Assembly (NCBI RefSeq): GCF_014198245.1
Contig: NZ_JACIHE010000002.1
Span: 524,275 to 588,274 of the forward strand
DNA: 64,000 bases
Direction: 5' to 3'
From: Bradyrhizobium sp. cir1
Lineage (GTDB): Bacteria > Pseudomonadota > Alphaproteobacteria > Rhizobiales > Xanthobacteraceae
In this document: positions 54,494-63,044 of the stretch, one piece after another
How the letters are laid out: each line of letters opens with the position of its first letter
How positions within the stretch are numbered: position 1 is the stretch's first letter
Notes under the pieces: model-generated
What the model saw: only the letters and a program-made list of their open reading frames with translations
Told to the model about the DNA's origin: nothing
Databases searched by the model: none
Program-made: the position numbers and the translations under genes

Positions 54494-55561
54494 TTACGCC
54501 CCGCGCACGATCTCGCGCACGTAGCCGATCGTCTCCTCGACTTGGGCCGCATTGACGTCGAGATGGATGCAGGCGCGGATGCGGCCGTCCATCATCGCCA
54601 GCGTCACGCCGCGCTGGCGCAGCGCTGCCACCATCTTGTCGCCGGGAATGCCGGTGCCGTCGGGCTTGAAGAACACCAGGTTGGTCTCGGGCTCCTGCAC
54701 CTCGATGCCTGCGATCTGCGACAGGCCGCGGGCGAGCGCGCGCGCATTGGCATGGTCGTCGGCAAGGCGCTCGACGTGATGGTCGAGCGCGTAGATGCAG
54801 GCGGCGGCGCAGATGCCGGCCTGCCGCATCGAGCCGCCGAGCCGCTGCTTCCACTGCCAGACCGCGTCGATGAAGGCGCGGGAGCCTGCGAGCACGCCGC
54901 CGATCGGCGCGCCGAGGCCCTTGGAGAAGTCGATCCAGGCCGAGTCCCAGCCCGCGGTCATGTCGCGCGGGGAGATGCCGCTGGCGACGGTGGCGTTGAG
55001 CAGGCGCGCGCCGTCCATGTGGGTGACGAGACCGTGCTGCCTGGCGATCGCGACGATCTCGTCTAGCGCCGCCTTCTTCCAGATCGTGCCGCCGCCGATA
55101 TTGGCGGTCTGCTCGACGCTGACGACGGTCTGCGGCGGCTGGTAGCGCGTGCGCGGATGCAGCGCTTTCCGGAACGTCTCCGGCGTGAACTGGCCGTCGG
55201 GACCCTTGAGCTGGGTGACCTGGAAGCCGCCGATCGCAGCATGCGCGCCGCCTTCGCGGGCGATGATGTGCGCGGTCTCATGGGCCAGGATCTCGTCGCC
55301 GGGTCGGCAATGCACCAGCGTCGCGGTGACGTTGCACATCGTGCCCGAAGGCATGTAGACCGCAGCTTCCTTGCCGAGCAGATCCGCAACGCGCTCGCAC
55401 AGCGCGTTCACGGTCGGATCGTCGCCGACCTGCTCGTCCCCGACCTCAGCCCGAGCCATCGCCTCGCGCATCCCCGCCGTCGGCCTGGTCTGCGTGTCCG
55501 ACAGCAGATTGATGCGCACCGGCGGCGCCTTGGGATCGATCGGGGGAGGGGTGTAGAGCAT
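54494..55561 (-). CDS. ltaE: Low-specificity L-threonine aldolase
   Basis: A PLP enzyme that splits threonine or allo-threonine to glycine and acetaldehyde. The 355 residues show INLLSDTQTRPTAGMREAM, MPSGTMCNVTATLVHC, HETAHIIAREGGAHA and the Schiff-base lysine in DFSKGLGAPIGGVLAG. GGAG seven bases upstream supports the start. Glycine made here could feed the GcvTHP system at the other end of the window, though the genes are not linked. Confidence 0.9.
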   Translation of the reverse strand: MLYTPPPIDPKAPPVRINLLSDTQTRPTAGMREAMARAEVGDEQVGDDPTVNALCERVADLLGKEAAVYMPSGTMCNVTATLVHCRPGDEILAHETAHIIAREGGAHAAIGGFQVTQLKGPDGQFTPETFRKALHPRTRYQPPQTVVSVEQTANIGGGTIWKKAALDEIVAIARQHGLVTHMDGARLLNATVASGISPRDMTAGWDSAWIDFSKGLGAPIGGVLAGSRAFIDAVWQWKQRLGGSMRQAGICAAACIYALDHHVERLADDHANARALARGLSQIAGIEVQEPETNLVFFKPDGTGIPGDKMVAALRQRGVTLAMMDGRIRACIHLDVNAAQVEETIGYVREIVRGA

Positions 55562-55605
55562 GAGACGGCTCCTAAAGCATTGCGGCCACTGAAGTGTGGC
55601 TCTTA

Positions 55606-55637
55606 AGCAAAAAGGCCCCGGCGAACCGGGGCCTTTC
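55606..55637 (-). terminator. Rho-independent terminator of rpsD
   Basis: On the minus strand AAAGGCCCCGG and CCGGGGCCTTT form an 11-bp stem with a 4-base loop, followed by TTTTTGC. It lies just past the rpsD stop. Read the other way it also ends in TTTC, so it may help stop traffic from both sides. Confidence 0.92.
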
Positions 55638-55649
55638 GATATTCAGATC

Positions 55650-56267
55650 TTAGCGCGAATAGAATTCGACGACCAGATGCGGCTCCATCTGCACCGGGAA
55701 CGGCACGTCGGAGAGGCCGGGGATGCGCGTGTACTTCGCGGTCATCTTGCCGTGGTCGACTTCGAGATAGTCGGGGGTGTCGCGCTCGGGGAGCTGGCTG
55801 GCTTCGAGCACGTGGGCAAGCTGCTTGGAGGCTTCCTTGACCTCGATCACGTCGCCCACCTTGAGCTGGTAGCTCGAGATGTTGACCTTGCGGCCGTTCA
55901 CCTTGATGTGGCCGTGGTTGATGAACTGGCGCGCGGCGAAGATCGTCGAGACGAACTTGGCGCGGTACACGACCGCGTCGAGACGGCGCTCGAGGAGGCC
56001 GATCAGGTTCTCGCCGGTGTCACCCTTGAGGCGGCTCGCCTCGACATAGATGCCGTGGAACTGACGCTCGGAGATGTTGGCGTAGTAGCCCTTCAGCTTC
56101 TGCTTGGCGCGCAGCTGCACGCCGAAGTCGGAGAGCTTGCCCTTGCGGCGCTGGCCGTGCTGGCCGGGGCCGTATTCCCTGCGGTTCACGGGGCTCTTCG
56201 GGCGGCCCCAGATGTTCTGGCCCATACGGCGATCGATCTTGTACTTCGCCTCACTGCGCTTAGTCAT
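55650..56267 (-). CDS. rpsD: 30S ribosomal protein S4
   Basis: Binds 16S rRNA early in 30S assembly. The start [21 protein letters not shown] gives 205 residues, the family length. [22 protein letters not shown] and the S4 RNA-binding domain [32 protein letters not shown] (in part) are diagnostic. It is a lone gene here, not in the usual alpha operon, as is common in alphaproteobacteria. The longer frame to 56360 has no family support. Confidence 0.97.
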   Translation of the reverse strand: MTKRSEAKYKIDRRMGQNIWGRPKSPVNRREYGPGQHGQRRKGKLSDFGVQLRAKQKLKGYYANISERQFHGIYVEASRLKGDTGENLIGLLERRLDAVVYRAKFVSTIFAARQFINHGHIKVNGRKVNISSYQLKVGDVIEVKEASKQLAHVLEASQLPERDTPDYLEVDHGKMTAKYTRIPGLSDVPFPVQMEPHLVVEFYSR

Positions 56268-56390
56268 CGCGTCCTCTTCGGTTGCATGGTTTGAGGAAAC
56301 GCGCCCTCCTGTGTGACGGGCTAGGCCCGGCACCGACAGATCCGATCCCCAAAGCTTCAAGGGACAGGACCACGGGTCGCGAAACGCTTC

Positions 56391-56410
56391 GCGGGCCGAA
56401 ATCGGCCCGC
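56391..56410. other. 20-bp palindrome in the rpsD upstream region
   Basis: GCGGGCCGAAATCGGCCCGC is a perfect inverted repeat apart from its centre, preceded by a smaller one (CGCGAAACGCTTCGCG). It is 120-140 bp before rpsD and about 60 bp after the stop of the E2-like gene. It could end that gene's transcript or be part of an S4 leader. Confidence 0.5.
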
Positions 56411-56467
56411 GAGCAGGCGGCTTTTAGGGGAGTTTGGGGTTCGCTGTCAATGCGAATGGCCTCGGAA

Positions 56468-57235
56468 TCAGGTCCCGACCGCCCGGATCGCCTTTGGGCC
56501 GGCGGCCTGTAATTCGGCAGCGATTTCAGTGTTCAGGACCTGTTCCAGCCGGGTCAGGACCCGCGCGATGGGGGCTGCGTCGGTGACCCGGTGATCCCAG
56601 CGGATCACGACATGGATGGTCTGGTCGGGCTCGACCACCCCATAACTGACGATGAAGGGGCCCGGCGTGACCGGATGGAGCTCGCCGCCGCCATAGGCGG
56701 CCACCGAGCTCACCGCAAAGCTGCCGAACCAGTTGCCGCGCTGCCGGCCGAAGTTCAGCCCGATCGCCCAGGACAGCCGCCGCAGCGGCAGCGGCAGGCG
56801 GGTCGCCCGCATGATCTTGCGGAACATCGGGACGTCCGCGATCGGGGCCGTCTTGGCGCGCCGGATCTCGGCGTCGACCTGGGCCAGCGGCAGAGCCTCC
56901 GGGGCCGCTATACGCTGCGGCAGCACGCATTCCTCGCCGTCCTCGACCCTGGCAATGGCCACCGTCGCCACGCTCTTCGGCAGCTCGTAGAGGGTCGGCC
57001 GGGGCCATTTGGCATAGACGGTGCGCAGGACCGGCTCGTCCCTGGCCACGAGGGCGAAAGCCTTGACGACCATCGCCGCCCAGCCCGCGGGCGCCAGCGC
57101 GTCGGCGCGGGCCTCCAGCAGGGGGCCAATATGGAGCGAACGGGACAATGAAACGAACGGCACGTCCATCGACGCGCGCATGAGGTCGCAAATCAGGCGA
57201 CGCGGCAGCGAAATGGTCTTTGGCGTCCCGCGCAT
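56468..57235 (-). CDS. Stand-alone 2-oxoacid dehydrogenase E2-type acyltransferase domain
   Basis: A 255-residue protein that resembles only the catalytic domain of dihydrolipoamide acyltransferases: VPFVSLSRSLHIGPLLEAR, GNWFGSFAVSSVAAYGGGELHPVTPGP and, near the end, IRWDHRVTDAAPIARVLTRLE. In true E2 the last motif is DHRxxDG; here Gly is Ala, and the His/Asp pair is kept. There is no lipoyl or E1/E3-binding domain and no dehydrogenase gene nearby. It may acylate something else or be regulatory. GGAAAGAG upstream supports ATG 57235. Confidence 0.75.
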   Translation of the reverse strand: MRGTPKTISLPRRLICDLMRASMDVPFVSLSRSLHIGPLLEARADALAPAGWAAMVVKAFALVARDEPVLRTVYAKWPRPTLYELPKSVATVAIARVEDGEECVLPQRIAAPEALPLAQVDAEIRRAKTAPIADVPMFRKIMRATRLPLPLRRLSWAIGLNFGRQRGNWFGSFAVSSVAAYGGGELHPVTPGPFIVSYGVVEPDQTIHVVIRWDHRVTDAAPIARVLTRLEQVLNTEIAAELQAAGPKAIRAVGT

Positions 57236-57444
57236 CGCTCTTTCCGTTCCCGCGGATGAAAATATGGGCAGCGAGCGGGGTTCCCGCTCGCCGCCTGCTC
57301 TAGCACGAACCAACCCGCTTGGGGTCGGTCGGTTCGCCGCATCAGGGCATCGCCAGCAACCCGGTCCTCACGTAGACAAATAAATTAATGATTTTCAATG
57401 GTTTGTCCTGCCGCAGGGTCCCGGCAAGGTGGTAATCGGTCTGT

Positions 57445-58218
57445 TTAGCGCCTGATCCCGTCGAACGCCGCCATGATGCCGCGCTGGAACAGCGACCAGT
57501 CGAAGCCGAGCGCGATCGCGCGGTAGCCGCGGTCGATCAGGGCGTTGGCCTGGTCGGCAGTGCGCGCCACACCGCCGATCGGCACGCCGCTCTTGAGGAT
57601 GCCGGCTTCGGCGCGGGTGACCAACTCCAACAGCTCCGGATCGTCCATCTGGCCGCGCTTGTTGATGGAGGTGGCGAGATCGCCGGGGCCGATGACGGCG
57701 ACGTCGATGCCGGGCGTTGCCATGATCTCGTCGATGCGGTTGACGGCCTCGACATGCTCGATGGTGACCATGCAGATCATCTCGTCGTCTGCAGATGCCA
57801 TGTAATCCGGCATCGACTGGCCCCAGCGGAACGGGGCGTGGAAGGGACCCCAGAGCCGATCGCCGCGCGGCGGGTAGCGCACGCTGCGCACCGCCTTCTC
57901 GGCCTCGTCGCGATTGGTGATCATCGGGAAGTTGATGCCGAAGGCGCCGATGTCCATCGGCGCTTTCGCAAGCCACGGCTCGTTCGCCGCGATCCGCACC
58001 AGGGGCGTGCACGGCGTGCCCGTCGTCGCGGCGATCATCGCATGCGCTTCGGTGAGGCCGATCGGTCCGTGCTCGAGATCGACGATGATCCAGTCGAGCG
58101 AGCGCGCCATGATCTGCACCAGCTGCACGCTCGGGATGGTCGCGATCGCGCCGAAGGCGGGGCGGCCCTCGCTCCACAATTGGCGGAGGCGATTGAGCGG
58201 CTTTGCGGGGACCGACAT
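57445..58218 (-). CDS. HpcH/HpaI-family aldolase
   Basis: A 257-residue class II (metal-dependent) pyruvate aldolase of the HpaI/RhmA type: WIIVDLEHGPIGLTEAHAMI, PLVRIAANEP, MICMVTIEHVEAVNRIDEI and DVAVIGPGDLATSI, where Glu and Asp bind the metal. Such enzymes split 2-oxo-3-deoxy acids to pyruvate and an aldehyde. No pathway partner is adjacent, so the substrate is open. AGG eight bases upstream supports the start. Confidence 0.9.
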   Translation of the reverse strand: MSVPAKPLNRLRQLWSEGRPAFGAIATIPSVQLVQIMARSLDWIIVDLEHGPIGLTEAHAMIAATTGTPCTPLVRIAANEPWLAKAPMDIGAFGINFPMITNRDEAEKAVRSVRYPPRGDRLWGPFHAPFRWGQSMPDYMASADDEMICMVTIEHVEAVNRIDEIMATPGIDVAVIGPGDLATSINKRGQMDDPELLELVTRAEAGILKSGVPIGGVARTADQANALIDRGYRAIALGFDWSLFQRGIMAAFDGIRR

Positions 58219-58279
58219 GTGATGACCTGCGGAGAGATGACGACGGCGGAGCCTAGCAGCGCGTCGTCAATGCGGAAAG

Positions 58280-59071
58280 TCAGGCCAGCGCGCGGCCGCC
58301 GAAGAACGGCGTCAGCGTGGCGCCGAGGCCATGCACGCGGTTCGACGTGAAAATCATCTCGGCGCCGGACTGCGCGATGGCGCAGGTCGGCGCGCCCAGC
58401 AGGTCCGAGACGCGGCGGGCGATCGCCGGCGCCGGGTCGATCCAGTCGACCGGCCAGGGCGCGAGCTTCTTCAAGCGGTCGAGCAGCAACGGATAATGTG
58501 TGCAGGCGAGCACCACGGTGTCGGTGCGCGCGCCCGCTTCCTCGCCGACGAAGCAGGGGGCGAGCTCGGCGCGGATGGCGTCATCGCTGATCGGATGGCC
58601 GCTAAGCTCGGCTTCAGCCAGCGCGGCCAGCTCGGGCGAGCCGACCAGCGTCACCTCGCATCCTTGCGCGAAATCGCGGATCAGCGCCTTGGTGTATTCG
58701 CGCTTCACCGTGCCCTTGGTGCCGAGCACCGAGACGCGGCGGGTCTTCGACTGGGCGCAGGCCGGCTTGATCGCCGGCACCGTGCCGACGAAGGGCAGGG
58801 AATAAGCGGCGCGCAGGTGAGATAGGACCAGGGTTGAGGCCGTGTTGCAGGCGATGACGGCGAGGTCGGGATCGTGGCTGCCGATCAGTTCACCCATCAG
58901 CGGCACGACGCGGGCGATGATCTCGTCCTCGCTGTGATGGCCGTAGGGGAAGAAGGCGTCGTCGGCGACGTAGACGTAATGCGCATCCGGGCGCGCGGCC
59001 ACGACCTCACGGAGCACCGTGAGCCCGCCAAGGCCGGAATCGAATACCAGGATCGTCGGGGAATTGGTCAC
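58280..59071 (-). CDS. murI: Glutamate racemase
   Basis: Makes D-glutamate for peptidoglycan. The 263-residue product has [14 protein letters not shown], the two catalytic cysteines Cys75 (IACNTAST) and Cys190 (LACTHYPLL), and [11 protein letters not shown]. Translation starts at GTG with AGGG eight bases upstream. Confidence 0.94.
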   Translation of the reverse strand: MTNSPTILVFDSGLGGLTVLREVVAARPDAHYVYVADDAFFPYGHHSEDEIIARVVPLMGELIGSHDPDLAVIACNTASTLVLSHLRAAYSLPFVGTVPAIKPACAQSKTRRVSVLGTKGTVKREYTKALIRDFAQGCEVTLVGSPELAALAEAELSGHPISDDAIRAELAPCFVGEEAGARTDTVVLACTHYPLLLDRLKKLAPWPVDWIDPAPAIARRVSDLLGAPTCAIAQSGAEMIFTSNRVHGLGATLTPFFGGRALA

Positions 59072-59244
59072 ATCACTACCCTAGCCCGCCATGGTTACCA
59101 TTCGGTTTTTAGGGCGATTTTGCGGCGGGGTTGCCTGGGGCCGGTATCTGGAAGGGTTGAATGCGGGGGGGCATGTCCGCAAAATTCCGGGAAGTCCGCC
59201 ATCACGAAGTATGACGCGGCGTCACAGTGCTCGCAGGAGGCCTC

Positions 59245-59886
59245 ATGCTCACCGTCCATCATCTCGGCAAGTCGCAGTCCGAGCGCATCGTCTGGCTGTG
59301 CGAAGAGCTCGAAATCCCTTACGCGCTGAAGCGCTACGCCCGCGATCCCGTCACCATGCTGGCGCCGCCCGACTACAAGGCGCTGCACCCGATCGGGGCG
59401 GCGCCCGTCATCACCGATGGCGATCTCGTGCTCGCCGAATCCGGTGCCATCGTCGACTACATCATGGCGAAGTACGGCAGCGGCCGTCTCGTGCTTGGTC
59501 CTGACGATCCTGATTTCGCGCAGTTCCTGTACTGGTTTCACTTCGCCAACGGCACGCTGCAAGCCGGCATGGGCCGGCTGATGATCCTGAACCGCCTCAA
59601 GCTCGCCGAGGACAATCCGATGCTGGCCGCGACCAAAGGGCGTGTCGACCGCGCCTTCGATCTGATCGATGCGCGCGTTCGCGATGCCGAATATCTGGCG
59701 GGCAAGACCTTCACCACCGCCGACATCATGACGGGCTTCTCGCTCACCACGATGCGTTACTTCCAGCCTTATGACCTCTCGCGCTGCCCGAACGTGGTCA
59801 AATATCTCGGCCGCGTCAGTGCACGGGCGGCCTATCGGCGTGCGATGGAGAAGGGCGATCCGGGCATGGCGCTGCTCTTGAGCTGA
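59245..59886 (+). CDS. Glutathione S-transferase family protein
   Basis: A 213-residue cytosolic GST. The N-terminal thioredoxin-like domain has LTVHHLGKSQSERIVWLCEELEIPY (Ser at the position that activates glutathione), the cis-proline GAAPVI and ESGAIVDYI. The C-terminal helical domain contains FTTADIMTGFSL. AGGAGG five bases before ATG 59245 fixes the start. The substrate is unknown. Confidence 0.9.
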   Translation: MLTVHHLGKSQSERIVWLCEELEIPYALKRYARDPVTMLAPPDYKALHPIGAAPVITDGDLVLAESGAIVDYIMAKYGSGRLVLGPDDPDFAQFLYWFHFANGTLQAGMGRLMILNRLKLAEDNPMLAATKGRVDRAFDLIDARVRDAEYLAGKTFTTADIMTGFSLTTMRYFQPYDLSRCPNVVKYLGRVSARAAYRRAMEKGDPGMALLLS

Positions 59887-59893
59887 CCGCCGG

Positions 59894-60700
59894 TCATGCG
59901 ATCCTGTTGGTGGTGGTCGCCCGCGCCGTCGCCAGCTGCTTCTGCAGGCGATCGATGTTTTGCAGCAGGCGCTGGCTGGTCAGCACCAGGAAATAATAGC
60001 CGAACTGCGGATCCTGGAAGTAGATCTCGAGCAGCCGGTCATAGGTGATCGTCAGCACCTGTCCGTCCTCGATGCATTCGATCGTTCCGGTGCGGCGGTT
60101 GTCCGGCGTCAGGAAGCCGAGCTCGCCCATCAGCGCGCCCGGCAGGATCTCGACGTTGATCTCCTTGACCAGGAATTTGCCGGTGACGGTGAGGAGCATC
60201 TCCTTGGCCGGGTCGCCCAGCTTGAACAGCGTGTCGCCGCGGCGATATTTGCGCTCGGTCATGAACGGCTTGAGCCATTCGATCGACATGTCGCCTTCGG
60301 CGGCATGGCGCGCTTTCTTGACCAGCTTGAGCATCTGCCGCAGGCGCAAGCCGTTGATCGGAAGCAGCAGAAGATAGAGCAGGAAGGTCGAGACATTGGC
60401 CGAGAGCGCACCGAACGCGGCGAAGAACACGCAGCCGATCATGTTCGCGACGCGCAGGGGCACCATGGTCCGCATCAAGAGGGTGGCGACGAAGAAGCCG
60501 GCGCCGACCGTCGCGAACAGATTGGCCAGCGTGATGTTCTGGACAAAGATGTCCAGCAGCCGGTCGAAGATCGCGTCGTAGGTGACGTTGTTCGGATCGA
60601 GACCCATCTGGACCAGGATCTTCGCGATCCTGAGATTGTCCGTAGCCGCGTCGAGGATGCGGTCGAGGATCGAGGAAATGTCTGCATTGCCGGACGGCAT
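59894..60700 (-). CDS. Membrane protein with cyclic-nucleotide-binding domain (Popeye-like layout)
   Basis: A 268-residue protein. Residues about 45-115 carry three hydrophobic helices (LANLFATVGAGFFVATLLM, VANMIGCVFFAAFGALSA, STFLLYLLLLPINGLRL). They are followed by a short linker and one cNMP-binding domain: YRRGDTLFKLGDPAKEMLLTVTG, and the phosphate-binding cassette GALMGELGFLTPDNRRTGT. There is no pore or helix-turn-helix, so it is neither channel nor CRP-type factor. Three helices plus cNMP domain is the layout of Popeye-domain proteins. GGTGAG upstream supports ATG 60700. Confidence 0.8.
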   Translation of the reverse strand: MPSGNADISSILDRILDAATDNLRIAKILVQMGLDPNNVTYDAIFDRLLDIFVQNITLANLFATVGAGFFVATLLMRTMVPLRVANMIGCVFFAAFGALSANVSTFLLYLLLLPINGLRLRQMLKLVKKARHAAEGDMSIEWLKPFMTERKYRRGDTLFKLGDPAKEMLLTVTGKFLVKEINVEILPGALMGELGFLTPDNRRTGTIECIEDGQVLTITYDRLLEIYFQDPQFGYYFLVLTSQRLLQNIDRLQKQLATARATTTNRIA

Positions 60701-60942
60701 GGTACTCACCCCGCGTAAGGCCTTCAGTCCTGCTCGGTATTCGTATAGCCGAATGACGACCGCTTGAATGAAGCCTTCGGCCGTCATGCCGCAAGAGGCA
60801 AATTTAGCCTGATCGGGCGTTTCGGCAATTGCCCGTTGGTTGCGCGTATGGCTGCGGCGCGCCCGTGATTCGCGGCGCCGGGTTCGGGTTTGGGCGTCGT
60901 GGACGGACCTGGGCGCCCGGGCGAAGCGGGGCGACTTTCGCC

Positions 60943-62040
60943 TCAGGGCTTGGCGGCGGGTTGGACCACCTGCTGTTCGAGCAGGCCAAGGTGCCCCGGC
61001 AGGGACCCGGCGCGCAGCAACATGGCGACGCTGCTTGCTTCCTCCAGGGTGAAATTGCCTGAGATCTGGCCGGAGCCACCGGTGATGGGCTCGCGGATCA
61101 CCGGTGCGGAAATCACTCTGTCGTCGAGCACGATGGCGAAGGGCTTTCCGATGTTCTCTTCGGTGATGTGGGCGAAACGCCGCGCGCCGCGTCCGTTGAA
61201 GCGGAACGAGGCGATCGGTTCGTTCGTGCTGCTCGCGAACCCCGGGCCCGCATAGCTGATGTCGTTCCCGTCGAGCGCGCTGTCCTTGGCAACGAGATAA
61301 GGGCGCTTGTCCTTGAAGCCGAGCAGGACTTCCGTTCCCGCGGGTGGTGTGCCGGACTGCGCCTGTTCCGCCGGCATCGAGATGTCGATCAGGCGGAAGC
61401 TGACCTTGACCTTCGCGGCGAAGATCGCGGTGACGCGCTCGGGCTCCATCATCCCCGGGACGAAGATGCGGATGCGGTCGGTGCCATCAGGCTGGGCGCT
61501 GGCGAGCTTGATGCCGGCATCCTTGAGGCGCTGCTCGATCATGGCGATGGAATCCTCGACGAGGTCGTGCAGCGCTGCTGCGGATGCGGCGTCAGTCGGC
61601 TTGAGCCTGACAAGCCCGTCGCCGCCGTCGGTCACGGCGAGGGCATGCGCGGGCAGCCCCTCCGCGGCCGCCGCGAGCTTCCGCTTCAGCTCTTCGCGGC
61701 CCTTGGCGTCCGCAACCTTCACCTCGACGCCACCGTCGCGGATCGCAAGGCCCGAGAAGGCGATCTTGCCCTCGCGCAGGGTCTTGTAGACGTCATCGCG
61801 GAGGTCCGTCACGGCGCTCTCGCGCAAGCCATCGGCGTCCACTTTGTAGACGATGCGCGAGCCGCCCAGCTTCTCCATCTTGTCGCCGATGGAGGACGCG
61901 ATCTTGGCGCGCATCTTCTCGAGCTGGCTGTCCGCGGCGAGCGCGGTGCGGGGCAGGGCGGTCGCCGATGCCAAAATCACCGATGTCATGGCGACCGCAC
62001 GGATCAGCGGCGTGATGCGGTCTCGCAGGGGCGTGGTCAT
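60943..62040 (-). CDS. Secreted SecD-like protein lacking the membrane domain
   Basis: A 365-residue protein with a signal peptide (to about residue 36, TALAA). The rest matches the large periplasmic P1 part of SecD: EDSIAMIEQRLKDAGIKLAS-like, YLVAKDSALDGNDISYAGPGF, ASFRFNGRGARRFAHITEEN and APVIREPITGGSGQISGNF. SecD normally continues into six transmembrane helices; here the frame ends 13 residues after LLRAGSLPGHLGLL. It cannot be a full translocation subunit, so either a truncated copy or a free periplasmic domain with its own role. GAGG five bases upstream supports the start. Confidence 0.85.
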   Translation of the reverse strand: MTTPLRDRITPLIRAVAMTSVILASATALPRTALAADSQLEKMRAKIASSIGDKMEKLGGSRIVYKVDADGLRESAVTDLRDDVYKTLREGKIAFSGLAIRDGGVEVKVADAKGREELKRKLAAAAEGLPAHALAVTDGGDGLVRLKPTDAASAAALHDLVEDSIAMIEQRLKDAGIKLASAQPDGTDRIRIFVPGMMEPERVTAIFAAKVKVSFRLIDISMPAEQAQSGTPPAGTEVLLGFKDKRPYLVAKDSALDGNDISYAGPGFASSTNEPIASFRFNGRGARRFAHITEENIGKPFAIVLDDRVISAPVIREPITGGSGQISGNFTLEEASSVAMLLRAGSLPGHLGLLEQQVVQPAAKP

Positions 62041-62167
62041 GGTGTCCTCGCGTCTTGCGGCATGGCGTCCGGCGAAGCCGCTGCGAATTGGTCCGACTGT
62101 CGCGCGAGGAGGTTCATTTCGTTCGATTATACTCAGAGAAAATATAACTGTAACAATGTCTTAGTTC

Positions 62168-62203
62168 CGTAACCGGGATACGAATTTGCGTAACCGGGAT
62201 ACG
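62168..62203. promoter_or_regulatory. Two direct repeats in front of the small gene at 62216
   Basis: CGTAACCGGGATACG occurs at 62168-62182 and again at 62189-62203, exactly 21 bp apart, or two turns of the DNA helix. The second copy ends 12 bp before the start codon. Such phased repeats are typical protein-binding sites; a promoter-blocking autoregulator is plausible. Confidence 0.6.
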
Positions 62204-62215
62204 TATGATATCCAA

Positions 62216-62584
62216 ATGGTCCGCGGAACGAGGTGGACGGTGATCCCAGCGAACAAGCGCGTCAGGAAATATCGCAGCCAGGGTGGTGCGGCCGACCTCG
62301 TGCGCGTCGAAGTTCTGATTCCGCCGGCTGCACGCAATGAAGTCCTGGCGCTCGCCTCGCGCATGCGCGCGGAGCACCGGCTGACCAAGGAGCTGCAATC
62401 GCTGCTCGACAATGCACTCCGTCTCTATGGGCCGCGCATTCTCGACAATATCGATCTCGATCGTCTTCCCGATCTGCGGTCCCGCGCCGCGGTCGCCGCG
62501 CGCGCCATGATCGAGCGCGGTGATGCGCGAGCTTTTGCGATGGGCAGGAAGATGCTCGACCGCGTCAACGCCACGGAGAACTGA
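62216..62584 (+). CDS. Small basic protein, possibly first gene of a toxin-antitoxin-like pair
   Basis: Not firmly recognised. A 122-residue protein starting MVRGTRWTVIPANKRVRKYRSQG, rich in Arg/Lys early (likely nucleic-acid contact), then RVEVLIPPAARNEVLALASRMRAEHR and a helical C-terminus. An upstream ATG in frame (62186) lies inside the direct repeats and is less likely. The next DNA, in the same frame past the stop, encodes a fragment like a nucleotidyltransferase, suggesting an old two-gene unit whose second member has decayed. Confidence 0.6.
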   Translation: MVRGTRWTVIPANKRVRKYRSQGGAADLVRVEVLIPPAARNEVLALASRMRAEHRLTKELQSLLDNALRLYGPRILDNIDLDRLPDLRSRAAVAARAMIERGDARAFAMGRKMLDRVNATEN

Positions 62585-62880
62585 GATGGCTCACAGCAAA
62601 CTGCAGAGCTGAGACTTCTCGCCAAGAATCGCTCCGACAGCAGCTATCTTGCCGGCGGCCTGATGCTCAACAGGGACTGGGAGCGACGATCGACAGCTAT
62701 GTGATGGCCGCGCCGCCGGAATTGACTGGCATACTTGCAGTGAGCAAGGCGGGCGTGCCGATCGAGATCACGGCGGCAAATCGTGCCGACGCAGTCATGC
62801 GCAAGGCCACCGCGGAGCCAGAGGTGATGCCTCTGCCTGCCGATTTCAACGCGGTCGGCTGGGCGCCGGATCGCTCCTAG
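62585..62880 (+). pseudogene. Remnants of a nucleotidyltransferase-like gene and another fragment
   Basis: From 62606 the frame reads ELRLLAKNRSDSSYLAGG and then LMLNRDWERR, like the N-terminal 'GG..LN..' part of AbiEii/minimal nucleotidyltransferases, then stops at 62698-62700. Next, in another frame from about 62680, comes IDSYVMAAPPELTGILAVSK, then VPIEITAANRAD, ending APDRS and TAG at 62878-62880; I do not recognise it. No intact start or full domain remains. The 460-bp interval 62585-63044 otherwise only holds the promoter of the next gene. Confidence 0.5.
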
Positions 62881-63044
62881 GCCCAGACGGCGTATTGCCG
62901 CGAGCGGCCCGTCGCCTTCGGCCATGGACGAACGCCAAATCATCCCTCATTGTGTTCCCGCTCGGCCGGCCATCGGTCGGGTCTCGCCAAACCAAAATGT
63001 CACAAGACAGGGGGCGGGGAAATCTGAGGGAGGACGAAATTCCA

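Noticed and set aside
56376..56411. S4 autoregulatory leader before rpsD
   Set aside because: Two palindromes are present but their position equally suits the end of the upstream gene, and I know no conserved S4 leader of this form; listed only as a palindrome.
57378..57405. AT-rich AATTAATGATTTTCAATGG resembling an iron (Fur-type) box
   Set aside because: Only a half-site resembles the consensus and the neighbouring genes have no iron-related role.
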